In this document: positions 34,127 to 44,012 of the stretch, one piece after another
Layout of the letters: each line of letters starts with the position of its first letter
Position numbering within the stretch: position 1 is the stretch's first letter
Source of the DNA: Bugula neritina
Lineage: Eukaryota; Bryozoa; Gymnolaemata; Cheilostomatida; Bugulidae
NCBI GenBank assembly: GCA_964035545.1
Contig: OZ037772.1
Coordinates: 1,699,001 to 1,763,000 of the forward strand
Length of the DNA stretch: 64,000 nucleotides
Direction of reading: 5' to 3'
Made by a program: the position numbers and the translations under genes
Notes under the pieces: generated by a model
The model's database searches: none
The model's input: only the letters and a program-made list of their open reading frames with translations
What the model was told of the DNA's origin: nothing

Positions 34127-36487
34127 TTACTGTTTACTGGCACGTCTACTCTCGACTGCATCAACATAGGAAAAGACCGGACAGCGTGGTTGTGAAACAT
34201 GGCTAGGGCTTTTCACTTCCAGCGGATGAATCTCGTGTGAGATTCCGCCGAGGCAAAAGTTGAGATTCTCGTGGTGATCACAACTCCCACGGCTCTTTGC
34301 CTGTTTTCCCATGCGAGGCTTCTCTAGACTTTTGTTACTGCCGCTTATACCGCGGTCACGTACACAGTCTCTGAGACACGCTGGAAGTTGCCTAGTGTGT
34401 GGTCCTGGTCCTATGTTGGTATCTCCTTGCGGAGCCCCTCCCACGGGGGGTTTTTGCACTTCCGGACCTGTTTCTGGTTCCGGAAGTGGTGATGGTGGCA
34501 GGCTTGACGTTGGGGGCGGTGAGCGCACTTTCAAGGACGGAAGTGGCCTTTCTCGCCTCGCCAAGTCTTCCTGACGTGTCATGGAGGTGTTTCCGGCCAG
34601 GTTGACAGTCTCCGCCTGCCGAGACCTTCTTGCACAATGCGTCTGCCGCCCCACTTCACCAGGGAGACGGCTATGCTTGTTGGTCTGGCAGACTTTGCAC
34701 CGTCTCACTCTGCGTCGGATATCCCGTTCCATGTTAGGCCAGTACCACCGGAGTTGTAGCTTGGTGACCACCCCTTGGACTCCTCCGTGAGTCTCCTCGT
34801 GGGTGTCTTGTATCAACTTCCGGCGGATGGCAACTGGGCAGACAACCCTCTTCCTGGCTGGCTGTCTGCTGTTGGCGGCCAAGGTCATGGTTAGCAGACC
34901 ATCTGGCCTGACCCGCAGAGAGCTCCAACGTTGACAGTACAGCCGTAACTCGGCGCATCCCTGTCGCCGTTGTGTACTACTGGGTCGTCGCCCCTCCTGT
35001 TTCGCTCGGTACACGTCGGCTACCACCCCAGGAAGGCATTCCTGGAGCTTCGGCAGCTCCCTAACGTTACCAGCCCATACAGGTTTGGCGCGGAGGCTCT
35101 GGGCAGCCTCCGGGGGCGTGTCAGCCCTCTGTTGGAGTGGCTGAGCAGGGGCGGTCCTCGCCGCCCGTGGTACCTCACGGCAGCCTGCTCTATTTAGGCG
35201 GGCTCCGTGGTCTGTGTGGCTGAACGCCTCACTGTACCCATGTGGCAACCTAGCCATAGCCTGGCGCTTCCCGTTGCCTGTGCAGCCACGCGTCCCTGGA
35301 GGAGGGGAGGCGTGGGTTGGGACGGTCCTCCGCCCTCGAGACGGGCTCTGCTGAGGACCTTCCGTCGTAGCTCCCGACGACGGCCCAATGGCTTCCTCCT
35401 GGACAGGATGGAAGCGACCCAGCATGGATCTGGGTGGTAGGTCTACTGTCTCTGAGAAGGGGTTGACACACTGCACTGAGATCTCTCCTTGCCTCGTGAG
35501 CCGGCTAAAACTACGGGCAAGTTGGACTCTCGAGTGCGTACTTTCGACAACTCCCAACTTAGAGGTTTGGCCACCGTCTACCTTGCAGCGGACGGTAGCC
35601 CGGGAGTGGCCTGGTATAGTACAGCTCCGTACTACCTGCACTGCTCCCGCTAGAGGACGACCAAACTTATCGACACAAGCGAGCTCCTTGTCGCCCATGA
35701 TTATCGCAGATTTACTGAAATCGATGCGACAACCGTGTCGTTGTAAGAATGGCATCCCGAGGATAGCATCCTCGTTGAGCTGCCCGACGATAAACGTCTC
35801 TTGGATGGCCTGGTTACGGACGTAACCAGTTAGCTCAATAATGCCGTAGAAGGGAATGCATGACCCGTCTGCCAGGGTGCCATGATCCCCCTCATACGGT
35901 GCCAACCCGTCCTTGACCTTAGCGCTGAGGGTGTCAAAGAACTGACGGCTAAGGAGGTTGGTGGTGCAGCCGGAGTCCAGGAGGAAGTTGGCAGGCTTGC
36001 CGGCTAACTTCCCTGGTAGGAAGTAGCTACTTCCGTGCGGCTGCAATTGAGTGTGCCGTGGTTGCACCTCCCTCGCTGTGGGTCGAGGGGTCCACGGTTG
36101 GCGGCGACTATTGACCAGCTGCCGAGGTTGGGGCGGTACGCCTTGCGGCGCTTGTACCGTTTCCCTCGCAGGCTCTGTGGTCAACCGTCTGCCGGCTCCG
36201 TGTTGGTGCCGGAGTGGCGTAGAGGACCCAGGCGGCGAGTGGCTTGAGCCTACTTGCCGCGGGGGTCGCCACTTCACAGCATCTCCGCGCGGCGCCCAGC
36301 GGGGCGACAGACGCGCGGGCCTTCCTGGGTGATTCACAGACGGCCCGCAGGAGGTGGGAACATCTGCGGGCCGGGGTAGTTTAACCCTGGTGGGAGCTGA
36401 GGGCAGTTTCTCTGGAAATGTCCTGGCCTTCCGCATTCCCAGCAGAAGTGGTGCCCCATGCCTGGTGATTGTACCTGCGGCCCGCAA
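34127..36487 (-). CDS. pol: Pol remnant of element B: protease fused to integrase zinc domain and C-terminal domain
   Basis: This 786-codon open frame would be entered by -1 frameshift near 36379. Retropepsin: NFLLDSGCTTNLLSRQFF and AILGMPFLQRHGCRIDF. After the protease the sequence degenerates, then resumes at the tail of the RNase H/integrase linker (PGVVADVYRAKQEGRRPS) and an HHCC-like integrase zinc segment (CKVCQTNKHSRLPGE). It then goes directly to the Pro-rich tail and the Cys/His domain (RGSCDHHENLNFCLGG; QPRCPVFSYVDAVESRR). RT, RNase H and the integrase catalytic core are gone, but the deletions leave the frame open. That pattern suggests either selection for the rest or very recent loss. 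Confidence 0.85.
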   Translation of the reverse strand: MRAAGTITRHGAPLLLGMRKARTFPEKLPSAPTRVKLPRPADVPTSCGPSVNHPGRPARLSPRWAPRGDAVKWRPPRQVGSSHSPPGSSTPLRHQHGAGRRLTTEPARETVQAPQGVPPQPRQLVNSRRQPWTPRPTAREVQPRHTQLQPHGSSYFLPGKLAGKPANFLLDSGCTTNLLSRQFFDTLSAKVKDGLAPYEGDHGTLADGSCIPFYGIIELTGYVRNQAIQETFIVGQLNEDAILGMPFLQRHGCRIDFSKSAIIMGDKELACVDKFGRPLAGAVQVVRSCTIPGHSRATVRCKVDGGQTSKLGVVESTHSRVQLARSFSRLTRQGEISVQCVNPFSETVDLPPRSMLGRFHPVQEEAIGPSSGATTEGPQQSPSRGRRTVPTHASPPPGTRGCTGNGKRQAMARLPHGYSEAFSHTDHGARLNRAGCREVPRAARTAPAQPLQQRADTPPEAAQSLRAKPVWAGNVRELPKLQECLPGVVADVYRAKQEGRRPSSTQRRQGCAELRLYCQRWSSLRVRPDGLLTMTLAANSRQPARKRVVCPVAIRRKLIQDTHEETHGGVQGVVTKLQLRWYWPNMERDIRRRVRRCKVCQTNKHSRLPGEVGRQTHCARRSRQAETVNLAGNTSMTRQEDLARRERPLPSLKVRSPPPTSSLPPSPLPEPETGPEVQKPPVGGAPQGDTNIGPGPHTRQLPACLRDCVRDRGISGSNKSLEKPRMGKQAKSRGSCDHHENLNFCLGGISHEIHPLEVKSPSHVSQPRCPVFSYVDAVESRRASKQ

Positions 36488-37284
36488 GGCTCACGGGCAG
36501 TATCTACCTGGCTTGGGGAGGCTAATGTGGTGACCAGTTTATCTAGCATGTCAGTCATCTGTGAGATTTTTGACGCTAGTGACATCTGGTTCACATTAGC
36601 CACCGCGGAGGGTTCCGCATTTAATTCGGTGTGAGCAGTAGAGTGCTCCGTGGTCACCTGGCGGGAGGCCACGCGGTTGCGGTGCATATGAGTCGCCAAG
36701 AGGTAGGCTTCTCCCACCGCAAGTGCATCTTCGACTGTGGTGACTCTCCTCGCTTGGAGTTGATGGTGGAGCCCCAAGTCGTTGATGGACTGCACGAAGG
36801 CATCATAGGTATACCTCTCACGGTGTACCGGAGGCAGATCGCGGAATGCGATCTGCGCTAATGGGTACACCGTGGCAGCGTGCTCTTCTAGTGACGTGTG
36901 AGGATCACGCCGCATCCTCTGTAGACGGGCCCGCGCATCTATGGGAGAGATGCCAAAACGGGCCCGCAGGGAAGCAAAGATTCCGTCTATGTCAGGTCCA
37001 GCTCCGTACGGCTTAGCTTTGCCCGTCAGCGCCATCCTGAGCTTTAGCAACGCCACCCTTGGCGGCCATTCTGCAATCTCCATCACATCCTGGAATTCTT
37101 GGATGAACTGCTCCACTGCTTCTTCGCCGGTGAAGTTGGGCGCCTTCAGCCGGTATCTATCTTCACCATGCTCTCTAAGAATTCTCACTTCTTCATCTAA
37201 CACCACTGGTTCCACAGGTATATCAACATTATCTCTCTCACCTTCATTCAGTGGAATGGGTAGCTCCGTGCCGTCTTCTGCCAT
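36334..37284 (-). CDS. gag: Gag of element B with CCHC zinc knuckle
   Basis: The ATG at 37284 (GTCATGGCAGAAG) is the likely start, giving about 316 residues; a longer frame upstream begins only at a TTG. Capsid region: APNFTGEEAVEQFIQEFQDV, KLRMALTGKAKPYG, ARFGISP, RYTYDAFVQSINDLGLHHQ. A CCHC knuckle, CWECGRPGHFQRNC, lies near the C-terminus. The frame overlaps the pol remnant by about 150 nt in the -1 relation and carries the slippery heptamer at 36385-36379. It would form the particle shell and bind RNA. The intact frame with near-identical LTRs suggests it was recently functional. Confidence 0.9.
   Translation of the reverse strand: MAEDGTELPIPLNEGERDNVDIPVEPVVLDEEVRILREHGEDRYRLKAPNFTGEEAVEQFIQEFQDVMEIAEWPPRVALLKLRMALTGKAKPYGAGPDIDGIFASLRARFGISPIDARARLQRMRRDPHTSLEEHAATVYPLAQIAFRDLPPVHRERYTYDAFVQSINDLGLHHQLQARRVTTVEDALAVGEAYLLATHMHRNRVASRQVTTEHSTAHTELNAEPSAVANVNQMSLASKISQMTDMLDKLVTTLASPSQVDTAREPCGPQVQSPGMGHHFCWECGRPGHFQRNCPQLPPGLNYPGPQMFPPPAGRL
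36341..36385 (-). promoter_or_regulatory. -1 ribosomal frameshift signal, gag to pol, element B
   Basis: On the minus strand GTTAAAC (36385-36379) is in the correct gag phase (G TTA AAC). A 5-nt spacer TACCC follows, then a perfect 10-bp GC-rich stem, CGGCCCGCAG (36373-36364) with CTGCGGGCCG (36350-36341), around a 13-nt loop. The pol remnant is open in the -1 frame across this point. GUUAAAC followed by a structured RNA is an established frameshift arrangement (equine arteritis virus uses that heptamer). Confidence 0.8.
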
Positions 37285-37301
37285 GACTGCTATACGCAAG
37301 A

Positions 37302-37318
37302 TCCCACCGCTGCCACCA
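37302..37318 (-). promoter_or_regulatory. Primer binding site of element B, tRNA-Leu type
   Basis: TGGTGGCAGCGGTGGGA on the minus strand, one base from the LTR, as in elements A and C. Confidence 0.75.
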
Positions 37319-37319
37319 C

Positions 37320-37671
37320 TGTAGTAATTTGTGCAATTACTGAGCGTGAGTTATTTACTTGCGTATAGTTAGCTGGTTATTCTGTTATCAATTACTAAGG
37401 TAGCTGTCGAGTAATTATATTTATTATCCACAATAAAGCATAAACCAAACATCACATCAAATTATCCTATACAAGAGTCAACTACTAACACATGTTACTA
37501 CTACAAGCCTCCGCTTACAAGAACGTGATATAATGTTAATAACCCGGGAAGTGTCACGTGACTCGGAAGCATATCTTCCGGAGCTGCTAATTGGTTGCTA
37601 CATAAGAGTCTAAGTATTCCAAGAGTAGGGAGAGGGCGATTCCTGTATTTGTACTTGCACTACTCACTACA
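37320..37671 (-). repeat. 5' LTR of element B
   Basis: 352 bp, TGTAGTAATTTGTGC...CTCACTACA in plus orientation. It is the same LTR type as element C and the solo LTR at 45371. Confidence 0.93.
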
Positions 37672-39648
37672 ATAGTGATACTCATACTCATAATTAATTT
37701 ATACGATTACGACACTCATAGTGATAGTCATAGTCATACTGATACTCATAGTGATACTTCTTCGTGAATTTAATAATAATTTAATATTATTATCATTGTT
37801 GCTAATATTATGTCTCACTCTTAGTCTAACAGCAGCTCTATGAAGAAGTTAAAGATAACTGATAAAACAAATTTAAAAAATAATACTGCAACAATCAATA
37901 TAATGTATATCAATATGCTAGCAACCTAATTTTCAGCTCACTTCATTAACTTTCCGTGCAGTATTGTGATAAAATAAATTTATTAATGGTGACCTTGACA
38001 TCTTCGTCTAAATGCCTTTCACATCAAGCCCCGAACCAATTTGTAAAAATTTTGGATTTTTTACTTTTAAATATTTTTTACGAAAAGAGCTTCAAAATAA
38101 ATTTAAAAAAAAGTGAGCTGTTGTCCACATGAAAGGAAATATATGAGCCAATTTTCTAAATTCTGGAAGTTACCAGAGGGTCACAATATTTTTTTTTAAA
38201 ATCTTTATTTTCACGACAAGCTCTATATATAATAATATAGAAAAAAAGAAGACAACTCTTCTTTAAGATTTTTCATTTGCCACGGTCACGTCAATATCAG
38301 TGCTATTAACACATATATTTTAATTCATTTTTTCTGGTATATTGAGTTGAGATTTTTTTTATATATTTTGTGAATGTAACTAAAAAAGTATGATCTTTCA
38401 ATTAACAGTAATTGATTTTATCAAAATAACCTGGATGCCTACGATGTTTAACTTCTCTCTTTGTTTGTGATTGCATCAATCTGTGTACAAAACGTAATCA
38501 ATTCTAGTATCTCAATTGTTCGTAGAAAGTAAGTCGTATATTTGTCTCAAAGTTATTAAAAAGTAATTCCTGTGTTGATACCCATCTGATCTTAAAATAG
38601 TAATAGTTTTAGATAACATAAAAATCTGACATTTACATTCGCATAACCACAGCTGAGCAGTAGTAGACCATAATATTTTTAGTCTCACTGAACACGTTCC
38701 TTTATCATACTCCGACATAATAGTTATAGTAGATATTAATATAGAGATTTGAACTATACTACTCAGTTCTACTACCCGATCCAACACCGCGGCTACAAAC
38801 AAACATCTTAACCTTGGCTTTGCTTTGCGCTACTCTACATCAGCACGTCATACATTACATCTAAACAAACATTAAAATAATTGAGTGGGCCTAAGTGACA
38901 ACTATAACAAAAATTGACTCTTCAATTCTAATGAAAAATCACGAAATTTTCAGACAAACTATACTGCATTTCAACTTTGTGACTATCACATAATAATAAT
39001 CATTGTCATTTGAAAGATTCTGCTAAAATCGAAATGCCAATGTTAATCACAAGGTCAACCATAAATGACTCAGTCTGATGACTGACGGTTATGCTTAATG
39101 ATTAATTAGTAATATGAATAGATTGCAAGTGATCAGCATGATGATGGTGATGATTGCTTTTCACCATCAAAGGTCAAACTTTGTAATTGCAGCTTGAAAT
39201 GTAATATTAAATAATATTACTTTTATTTAATTATACAAGTATAACTTACCATCATAACAACATTCAACTTTATGTAGTCATTATGAACATGATAACGGTT
39301 TACCTTTTACTTTAGGTGATAATTATACTATTCACGATTATCATTATGTCTACCATTATGATTATCTCAACTTTAACTTATCAATTACGATAATTAACCA
39401 TATGTTTTCAATGATAAAAACTTAAATCATTGAATGAACATTAAAAATGATTTAATTTCACACTTTTATTATCATAACTATGAAATTAATATTAATAGGC
39501 ATATTTGATTTTTAGATTACAATAATAATTATCAAATCATGGTATAAAATTAAATATTATAGTTAAAATTACAAATATAATTAATATAATTGTATATATT
39601 GAAAGTAAAATAGTAAGGTAAACTAAATGAATTATCGACATGAGTATG
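37672..39648. other. AT-rich stretch, no gene seen
   Basis: It starts with ~130 bp of low-complexity GTGATAGTCATAGTC words beside element B. The rest is unique AT-rich DNA with stops throughout. The open frame near 38512-38802 (minus) has no recognisable motif. Confidence 0.45.
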
Positions 39649-40056
39649 AGTATGAGTAGGCCACAACTAGAAGGTGCAGCAGCAATTTGAGATCCCCGTT
39701 TGCAATACCTCATCAAGGATATAGAACAGGTGCAAAATAATGCAATCAGATTCATTGCTAAATTGAAAGGCAGAGACAGTATCACTGTGGCACGTGACAA
39801 ACTAAACCTAGAATCTCTCCCCGACAGACGCTTCAAGCTGAGGCACAAGTTACTGTTGCGACTTCTATCTAATGAGGGAAATCAGGCATTTCTAACCAAC
39901 TCCTATGAACTGATGAACAGTAAAACCTAAAATACTAGGTTTACTAAGGCATCAAGCAGGGACGATCCCCCAACCATTTTTGTAAAATCAGCAGCCTACT
40001 ACAGCAGCTTCTTTCCAAAAACGGCCCGGGAGCTTAAGTCTATGCTAAATAATTAG
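39649..40056 (+). pseudogene. LINE fragment: C-terminal end of a non-LTR reverse transcriptase ORF
   Basis: One frame reads the conserved C-terminal tail of jockey/CR1-type ORF2 proteins: DPRLQYLIKDIEQVQNNAIR, an 'L..LPDRR.KLRHKLLLRLL' segment, and the terminal 'SSFFPKTARELKSMLNN' before a stop at 40054-40056. Two in-frame stops interrupt it: TGA where Trp of a WDP motif is expected (near 39690) and TAA after NSKT (near 39928). It is a 5'-truncated dead copy, as is usual for LINEs. Confidence 0.8.
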
Positions 40057-40754
40057 TCAATACACCAGAGTTGTATATGTGCAACATACTGAAAATACTT
40101 GCTAGCCTGTAATCGGCAACTGTAGAGGTGTGCCTCTTGCTACATGCTCTAATGCGTGTAAGAGGTAAGAGGACTATCAATATTAGTAGGAGTACCCAAG
40201 TACCAGTAGACATAGTAGCTGTAGAAAGTCTATCCCAATCAGTAACTGTAAGCCGTAAGGGCTAAGACTATCACTAGGAATATAAAAAACTATAACTTGA
40301 GTATAACTAATTGAAGGTGAGTTAACATAAATTAAAAAATAATAAATATAGTTACTACAAAATCAAAATGAAATATGCATTATAAATATTTATATTTTTA
40401 TTTTATAATAATTTTTAAATTTATTTATATAATTTTATTTAGGTTCATCACCTTTCATTATGATTAATGAAAGTCATAAATCATATTCATAACGATAATG
40501 ATAATCACTTAAAAAAATGAAAAGTGATAAACCCATAATCATAATGATTATTATTATCATTTATCGCTTATCAGTGATACTCATAATCATAATGATAATC
40601 TTGATCATAATCAATATGAATATCAATATAATGTTATACTTATTCAATAATTATAATTGATCGATTCTTATTCATATTAAATATTAATAATGAATAAAAA
40701 ATTATATTAACAGTAACACGACAACTTACTTAATTAGAGTATTAGTATTAGTAT
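40057..40754. repeat. LINE tail and AT-rich low-complexity tract beside element C
   Basis: About 230 bp of unique sequence may be the LINE 3' UTR. The rest is ATAATGATAATC/ATTAGTATTAG-type low-complexity DNA leading into element C. No gene seen. Confidence 0.45.
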
Positions 40755-41106
40755 TGTAGTGAGTAGTGCAAAGTACAAATACGGGAATCGCCCCTTCCCT
40801 ACTCTTGGAATACTTAGCCCTTATGTAGCAACCAATTAGCAGCTCCGGAAGACATGCTTCCGATTCACGTGACACTTCCCGGGCTATTAACATTATATCA
40901 CGTTGTTGTAAGCGGAGGCTTGAAGTAGTAACATGTGTTAGTAGTTGACTCTTGTATAGGATAATTTGATGTGATGTTTGTTTTATGCTTTATTGTGGAT
41001 AATAAATATAATTACTGGACAGCTACCCTAGTAATTACTAGCAGAATAACCAGCTAACTATACGCAAGTAAATAACTCACGCTCAGTAATTGCACAAATT
41101 ACTACA
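40755..41106 (+). repeat. 5' LTR of element C
   Basis: 352 bp, TGTAGTGAGTAGTGC...AAATTACTACA. Same LTR family as element B. Confidence 0.95.
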
Positions 41107-41107
41107 G

Positions 41108-41124
41108 TGGTGGCAGCGGTGGGA
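41108..41124 (+). promoter_or_regulatory. Primer binding site of element C, tRNA-Leu type
   Basis: TGGTGGCAGCGGTGGGA one base after the 5' LTR. Confidence 0.75.
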
Positions 41125-41141
41125 TCTTGCGTATAGCAGTC

Positions 41142-42278
41142 ATGGCAGAAGACGGCACGGAGCTACCCATTCCACTGAATGAAGGTGAGAGAGATAACAT
41201 TGCTATACCTATAGAACCAGAAGTGGCACAGGACCCCCACGCCGAACCTGTCTCAACCGATGGCGTCAAGGAGCTAGGACACCTTCAGGAAATTATTCCA
41301 GGGGTGGTAGCCGACGTCTATCGAATGAAACGGGAAGGGAGACGACCCAGTGACAGACAGTGGAAGCTGGGCTGCCCTGAGTGGCAGCTGTACTGCCGAA
41401 GTTGGAACGCACTGCAGATCGGGCCGGATGGTCTACTGTCCATATCCTTGGCCGATAACCACCACCAGCTAGACCAGGAGAGGACCCTCTGTTCTGCCGC
41501 CATCCGCCAAGAGTTGATAGAAGAGGTACACCAACAGGCTCATGGGGGAGCCCAACAGGTGTTCACCGAACTACAACTCTGGTGGTATTGGCCTCACATG
41601 GAGCGTGATGTACGACACAGCGTTGGGCAGTGCGGAGTCTGCCGGGTCAGTAAGCACGGCCCCCCTACTGAGGAGGTAGGGCGGCGAAGGCAAAGTGCAG
41701 AAAGACCCGGGCAGACGGAGACTGCTAACCTGGTCGACAAACCGCCTAGTATGCAACCCAAAGCAGTGGCGAGGCAGGAAAAGCCACACCCGTTCAGGGA
41801 AGTGCGCTTACCGTCGTTAGCGTGCAAGCTGCCACCGCCACTCCCTAGGTCAGGAACCGACCTGGAAGTGCAAAAACCCCCCAAGGGAGGGGCTCCGTGC
41901 GGAGGTACTGGGAAAGCTCCATTTGTCACAAACTGGCTGAAGGCACCACCCAAGCGACGTGACCGTCCACGGGTGCGTAAACCGCCTTGGTTAGTGACGA
42001 CACCTGGGAAACGGTGTTCTAAGCCAGGCCCCGCGTATCGCAAGGACTTACCACGTTCCGTTAAGGGCGCGGTCAAACGTCCTACGAGACGCCGTGAGGG
42101 GAAGGGAGCAGAGCGTGGGAGTTGTGAGCACCACGACAATATTGACTTTTGCCTCGGCGGAATCTCACACGAGATTCATCCGCTGGAAGTGAAAAGCCCT
42201 AGTCACGTTTCACAACCACGCTGTCCGGTCTTTTCCTATGTTGATGCAGTCGAGAGTAGACGTGCCAGTAAACAGTAA
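41142..42278 (+). CDS. Fused Gag N-terminus / integrase zinc segment / C-terminal Cys-His domain of element C
   Basis: From the ATG at 41142 (GTCATGGCAGAAG, the gag start of B) the frame gives about 378 residues. The first ~25 match B's Gag (AEDGTELPIPLNEGERDN). It then joins the segment before integrase (PGVVADVYRMKREGRRPSDR), a zinc-domain-like stretch (CGVCRVSKHG) and a Pro/Arg-rich tail. It ends with RGSCEHHDNIDFCLGG and QPRCPVFSYVDAVESRR. The open frame across two large deletions is notable. No enzymatic domain remains. It could act only as an RNA/DNA-binding accessory, or not at all. Confidence 0.82.
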   Translation: MAEDGTELPIPLNEGERDNIAIPIEPEVAQDPHAEPVSTDGVKELGHLQEIIPGVVADVYRMKREGRRPSDRQWKLGCPEWQLYCRSWNALQIGPDGLLSISLADNHHQLDQERTLCSAAIRQELIEEVHQQAHGGAQQVFTELQLWWYWPHMERDVRHSVGQCGVCRVSKHGPPTEEVGRRRQSAERPGQTETANLVDKPPSMQPKAVARQEKPHPFREVRLPSLACKLPPPLPRSGTDLEVQKPPKGGAPCGGTGKAPFVTNWLKAPPKRRDRPRVRKPPWLVTTPGKRCSKPGPAYRKDLPRSVKGAVKRPTRRREGKGAERGSCEHHDNIDFCLGGISHEIHPLEVKSPSHVSQPRCPVFSYVDAVESRRASKQ

Positions 42279-42301
42279 TCATTTACCACTCTCATTCCAA
42301 A

Positions 42302-43359
42302 ATGTCTTACTATTCTGGATCGAAGGGTGAGTTAATTATGTTTTTGGTACGATAACTAGACTGCATCAGTCAGCTTTAGCTACACTAGCTAGCGAGCTGG
42401 AGATTCGATAATGATGAACAGTGGTGGGGATACACGTCGACTTTGATTTTAAATAATCTGTCATAGCAAGTGTGTTCTCCATCAACTATTCATTAGCCTG
42501 AATCTCACGAGTGTAACTGAACAGAGTACCGGTCAGGCTGTACACGCCGACGGTGCCTCAGTGTATAATCTTTAACACTGCTACTCTTTCAGATCACACT
42601 CGAGTGACCACCTCCCGGTCACAGGACCAGCCAACCTCTCTACCTATGGAAGAAGAGCCTGTAATGGAGAATGGCATACCCGTGGTGCTCCGCCGACGAC
42701 ACCGTTGGGTGTCACCCACGACAGAGAGGAGAATTGAAGAAGCCTGGGGACCCAGTGGACCACACCGAACCTGCCAGGTCTGCTTTGAAGAGTGCCCGTC
42801 ACACCGCTCCCTGCGTTTACATGTAGACGCCCATTTCCTGCTCCACTTCTGTCCCTGCGGGTTCCACGACGTCTACCCGTATCCCGTGACAGTACATAAG
42901 CTAAGCTGCTTCGCCGGAGAGAACCACACTGTTGATGAAGACAGTTTCCCCCTATACCTGGATGCCATCAAACCAGTCATCAGGAAGGCTATCACCCTGG
43001 CCGCGCTAGCGTCAGGGTTTCACGTACTGCTATTATCCGCCCGCCATAAGTCTCCTATGGTTCAGGGCCCACCTCCTACCCCCGTCAACCCTAGCAACAC
43101 CCCAGAAGTAGAAGAAACAACAATATCCCCTCTATCGGAGACCACTACAACCCCACCAAGGCCTAGCCAGCTGGCTAACGTAGAAGAGTGGCTTGTAAGA
43201 CTACAAGCCAAGTTCACACAACTTGCCCCTGACCTGCTGGATACGACGACAGGTCTATACCAGTTGAAGGACTCAGTAGGGCGACTGAAGAGGCGGCTAC
43301 GTGCCCGACAGGCTCGACACAGAGCACGATCGCTACAAGAATCAGAATCCAACCAATGA
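42302..43359 (+). CDS. ORF3 of element C: zinc-finger/coiled-coil protein, two exons
   Basis: Exon 1 is 42302-42326 (25 nt) with donor GTGAGT. The intron, 42327-42592, ends CTACTCTTTCAG, and exon 2 is 42593-43359; phases agree. The sequence closely matches element B's ORF3, with the same C2H2 finger (CQVCFEECPSHRSLRLHVDAH), CPCG cluster, DEDSFPLYLDAIKPVI helix and basic coiled-coil tail. The differences seen are mostly single-residue substitutions without stops, so the frame has stayed open in a derivative that lost nearly everything else. Confidence 0.82.
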
Positions 43360-43621
43360 GAATGCCTGGGGTAGGCACCTTCGTTGAGCTATAACTCGTT
43401 TGGAATGTGACGAGCGCTCCGACATTGGCCCGCGTGCTGGTAAGCACCCTCTCTCTTAATAGCTGACTAGATGTGTGTGATCGATCACCCTGTTGTCTTC
43501 TATTGTAAATGTTGTCGTGCTCAACTATTTCTTTTCTTACTCTTTGTGGGTTTACTTATGTATGTTTTTCTTTTTGGATTATTGTATAGTTTTTCATTAT
43601 GTGTTTTTTTTATTGTGTTAT

Positions 43622-43656
43622 CAGAAAGTAGGGCTTTCTGCTGGGGGGGGGGTCGG
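43622..43656 (+). promoter_or_regulatory. Hairpin and polypurine tract of element C
   Basis: CAGAAAG-TAGGG-CTTTCTG (43622-43640) then CTGGGGGGGGGGTCGG up to the 3' LTR. Confidence 0.7.
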
Positions 43657-44008
43657 TGTAGTGAGTAGTGCAAAGTACAAATACGGGAATCGCCCTCTCC
43701 CTACTCTTGGAATACTTAGCCCTTATGTAGCAACCAATTAGCAGCTCCGGAATATATGCTTCCGATTCACGTGACACTTCCCGGGCTATTAACATTATAT
43801 CACGTTGTTGTAAGCGGAGGCTTGAAGTAGTAACATGTGTTAGTAGTTGACTCTTGTATAGGATAATTTGATGTGATGTTTGTTTTATGCTTTATTGTGG
43901 ATAATAAATATAATTACTGGACAGCTACCCTAGTAATTACTGGCAGAATAACCAGCTAACTATACGCAAGTAAATAACTCACGCTCAGTAATTGCACAAA
44001 TTACTACA
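43657..44008 (+). repeat. 3' LTR of element C
   Basis: 352 bp, nearly identical to the 5' copy. Confidence 0.95.
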
Positions 44009-44012
44009 GTAT

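Larger units (their letters stand above)
32407..37671 (-). mobile_element. Element B: Gypsy-type derivative lacking RT, RNase H and the integrase core
   Basis: 352-bp LTRs at 32407-32758 and 37320-37671 differ at about three sites and are flanked by the 4-bp duplication ATAG (32403-32406, 37672-37675). Minus-strand order: primer site, gag with CCHC knuckle, a -1 frameshift signal, a 786-codon pol remnant (protease joined to the integrase zinc domain and C-terminal domain), spliced ORF3, hairpin and polypurine tract. About 2 kb of pol is missing compared with A, yet the remaining frames are open. It is a non-autonomous element that would need reverse transcriptase and integrase from elsewhere. 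Confidence 0.93.
40755..44008 (+). mobile_element. Element C: 3.25-kb deletion derivative of the element B family
   Basis: 352-bp LTRs (40755-41106 and 43657-44008) differ by a few bases and are flanked by GTAT duplications (40751-40754, 44009-44012). Inside are the tRNA-Leu-type primer site, one fused ORF (Gag N-terminus joined to the integrase zinc segment and C-terminal domain), spliced ORF3, the conserved hairpin and the polypurine tract. Capsid, knuckle, protease, RT, RNase H and integrase core are absent. It could only move in trans. Confidence 0.93.

Noticed and set aside
34311-36332. Plus-strand open frames opposite element B
   Set aside because: They are antisense shadows of the pol remnant and gag.
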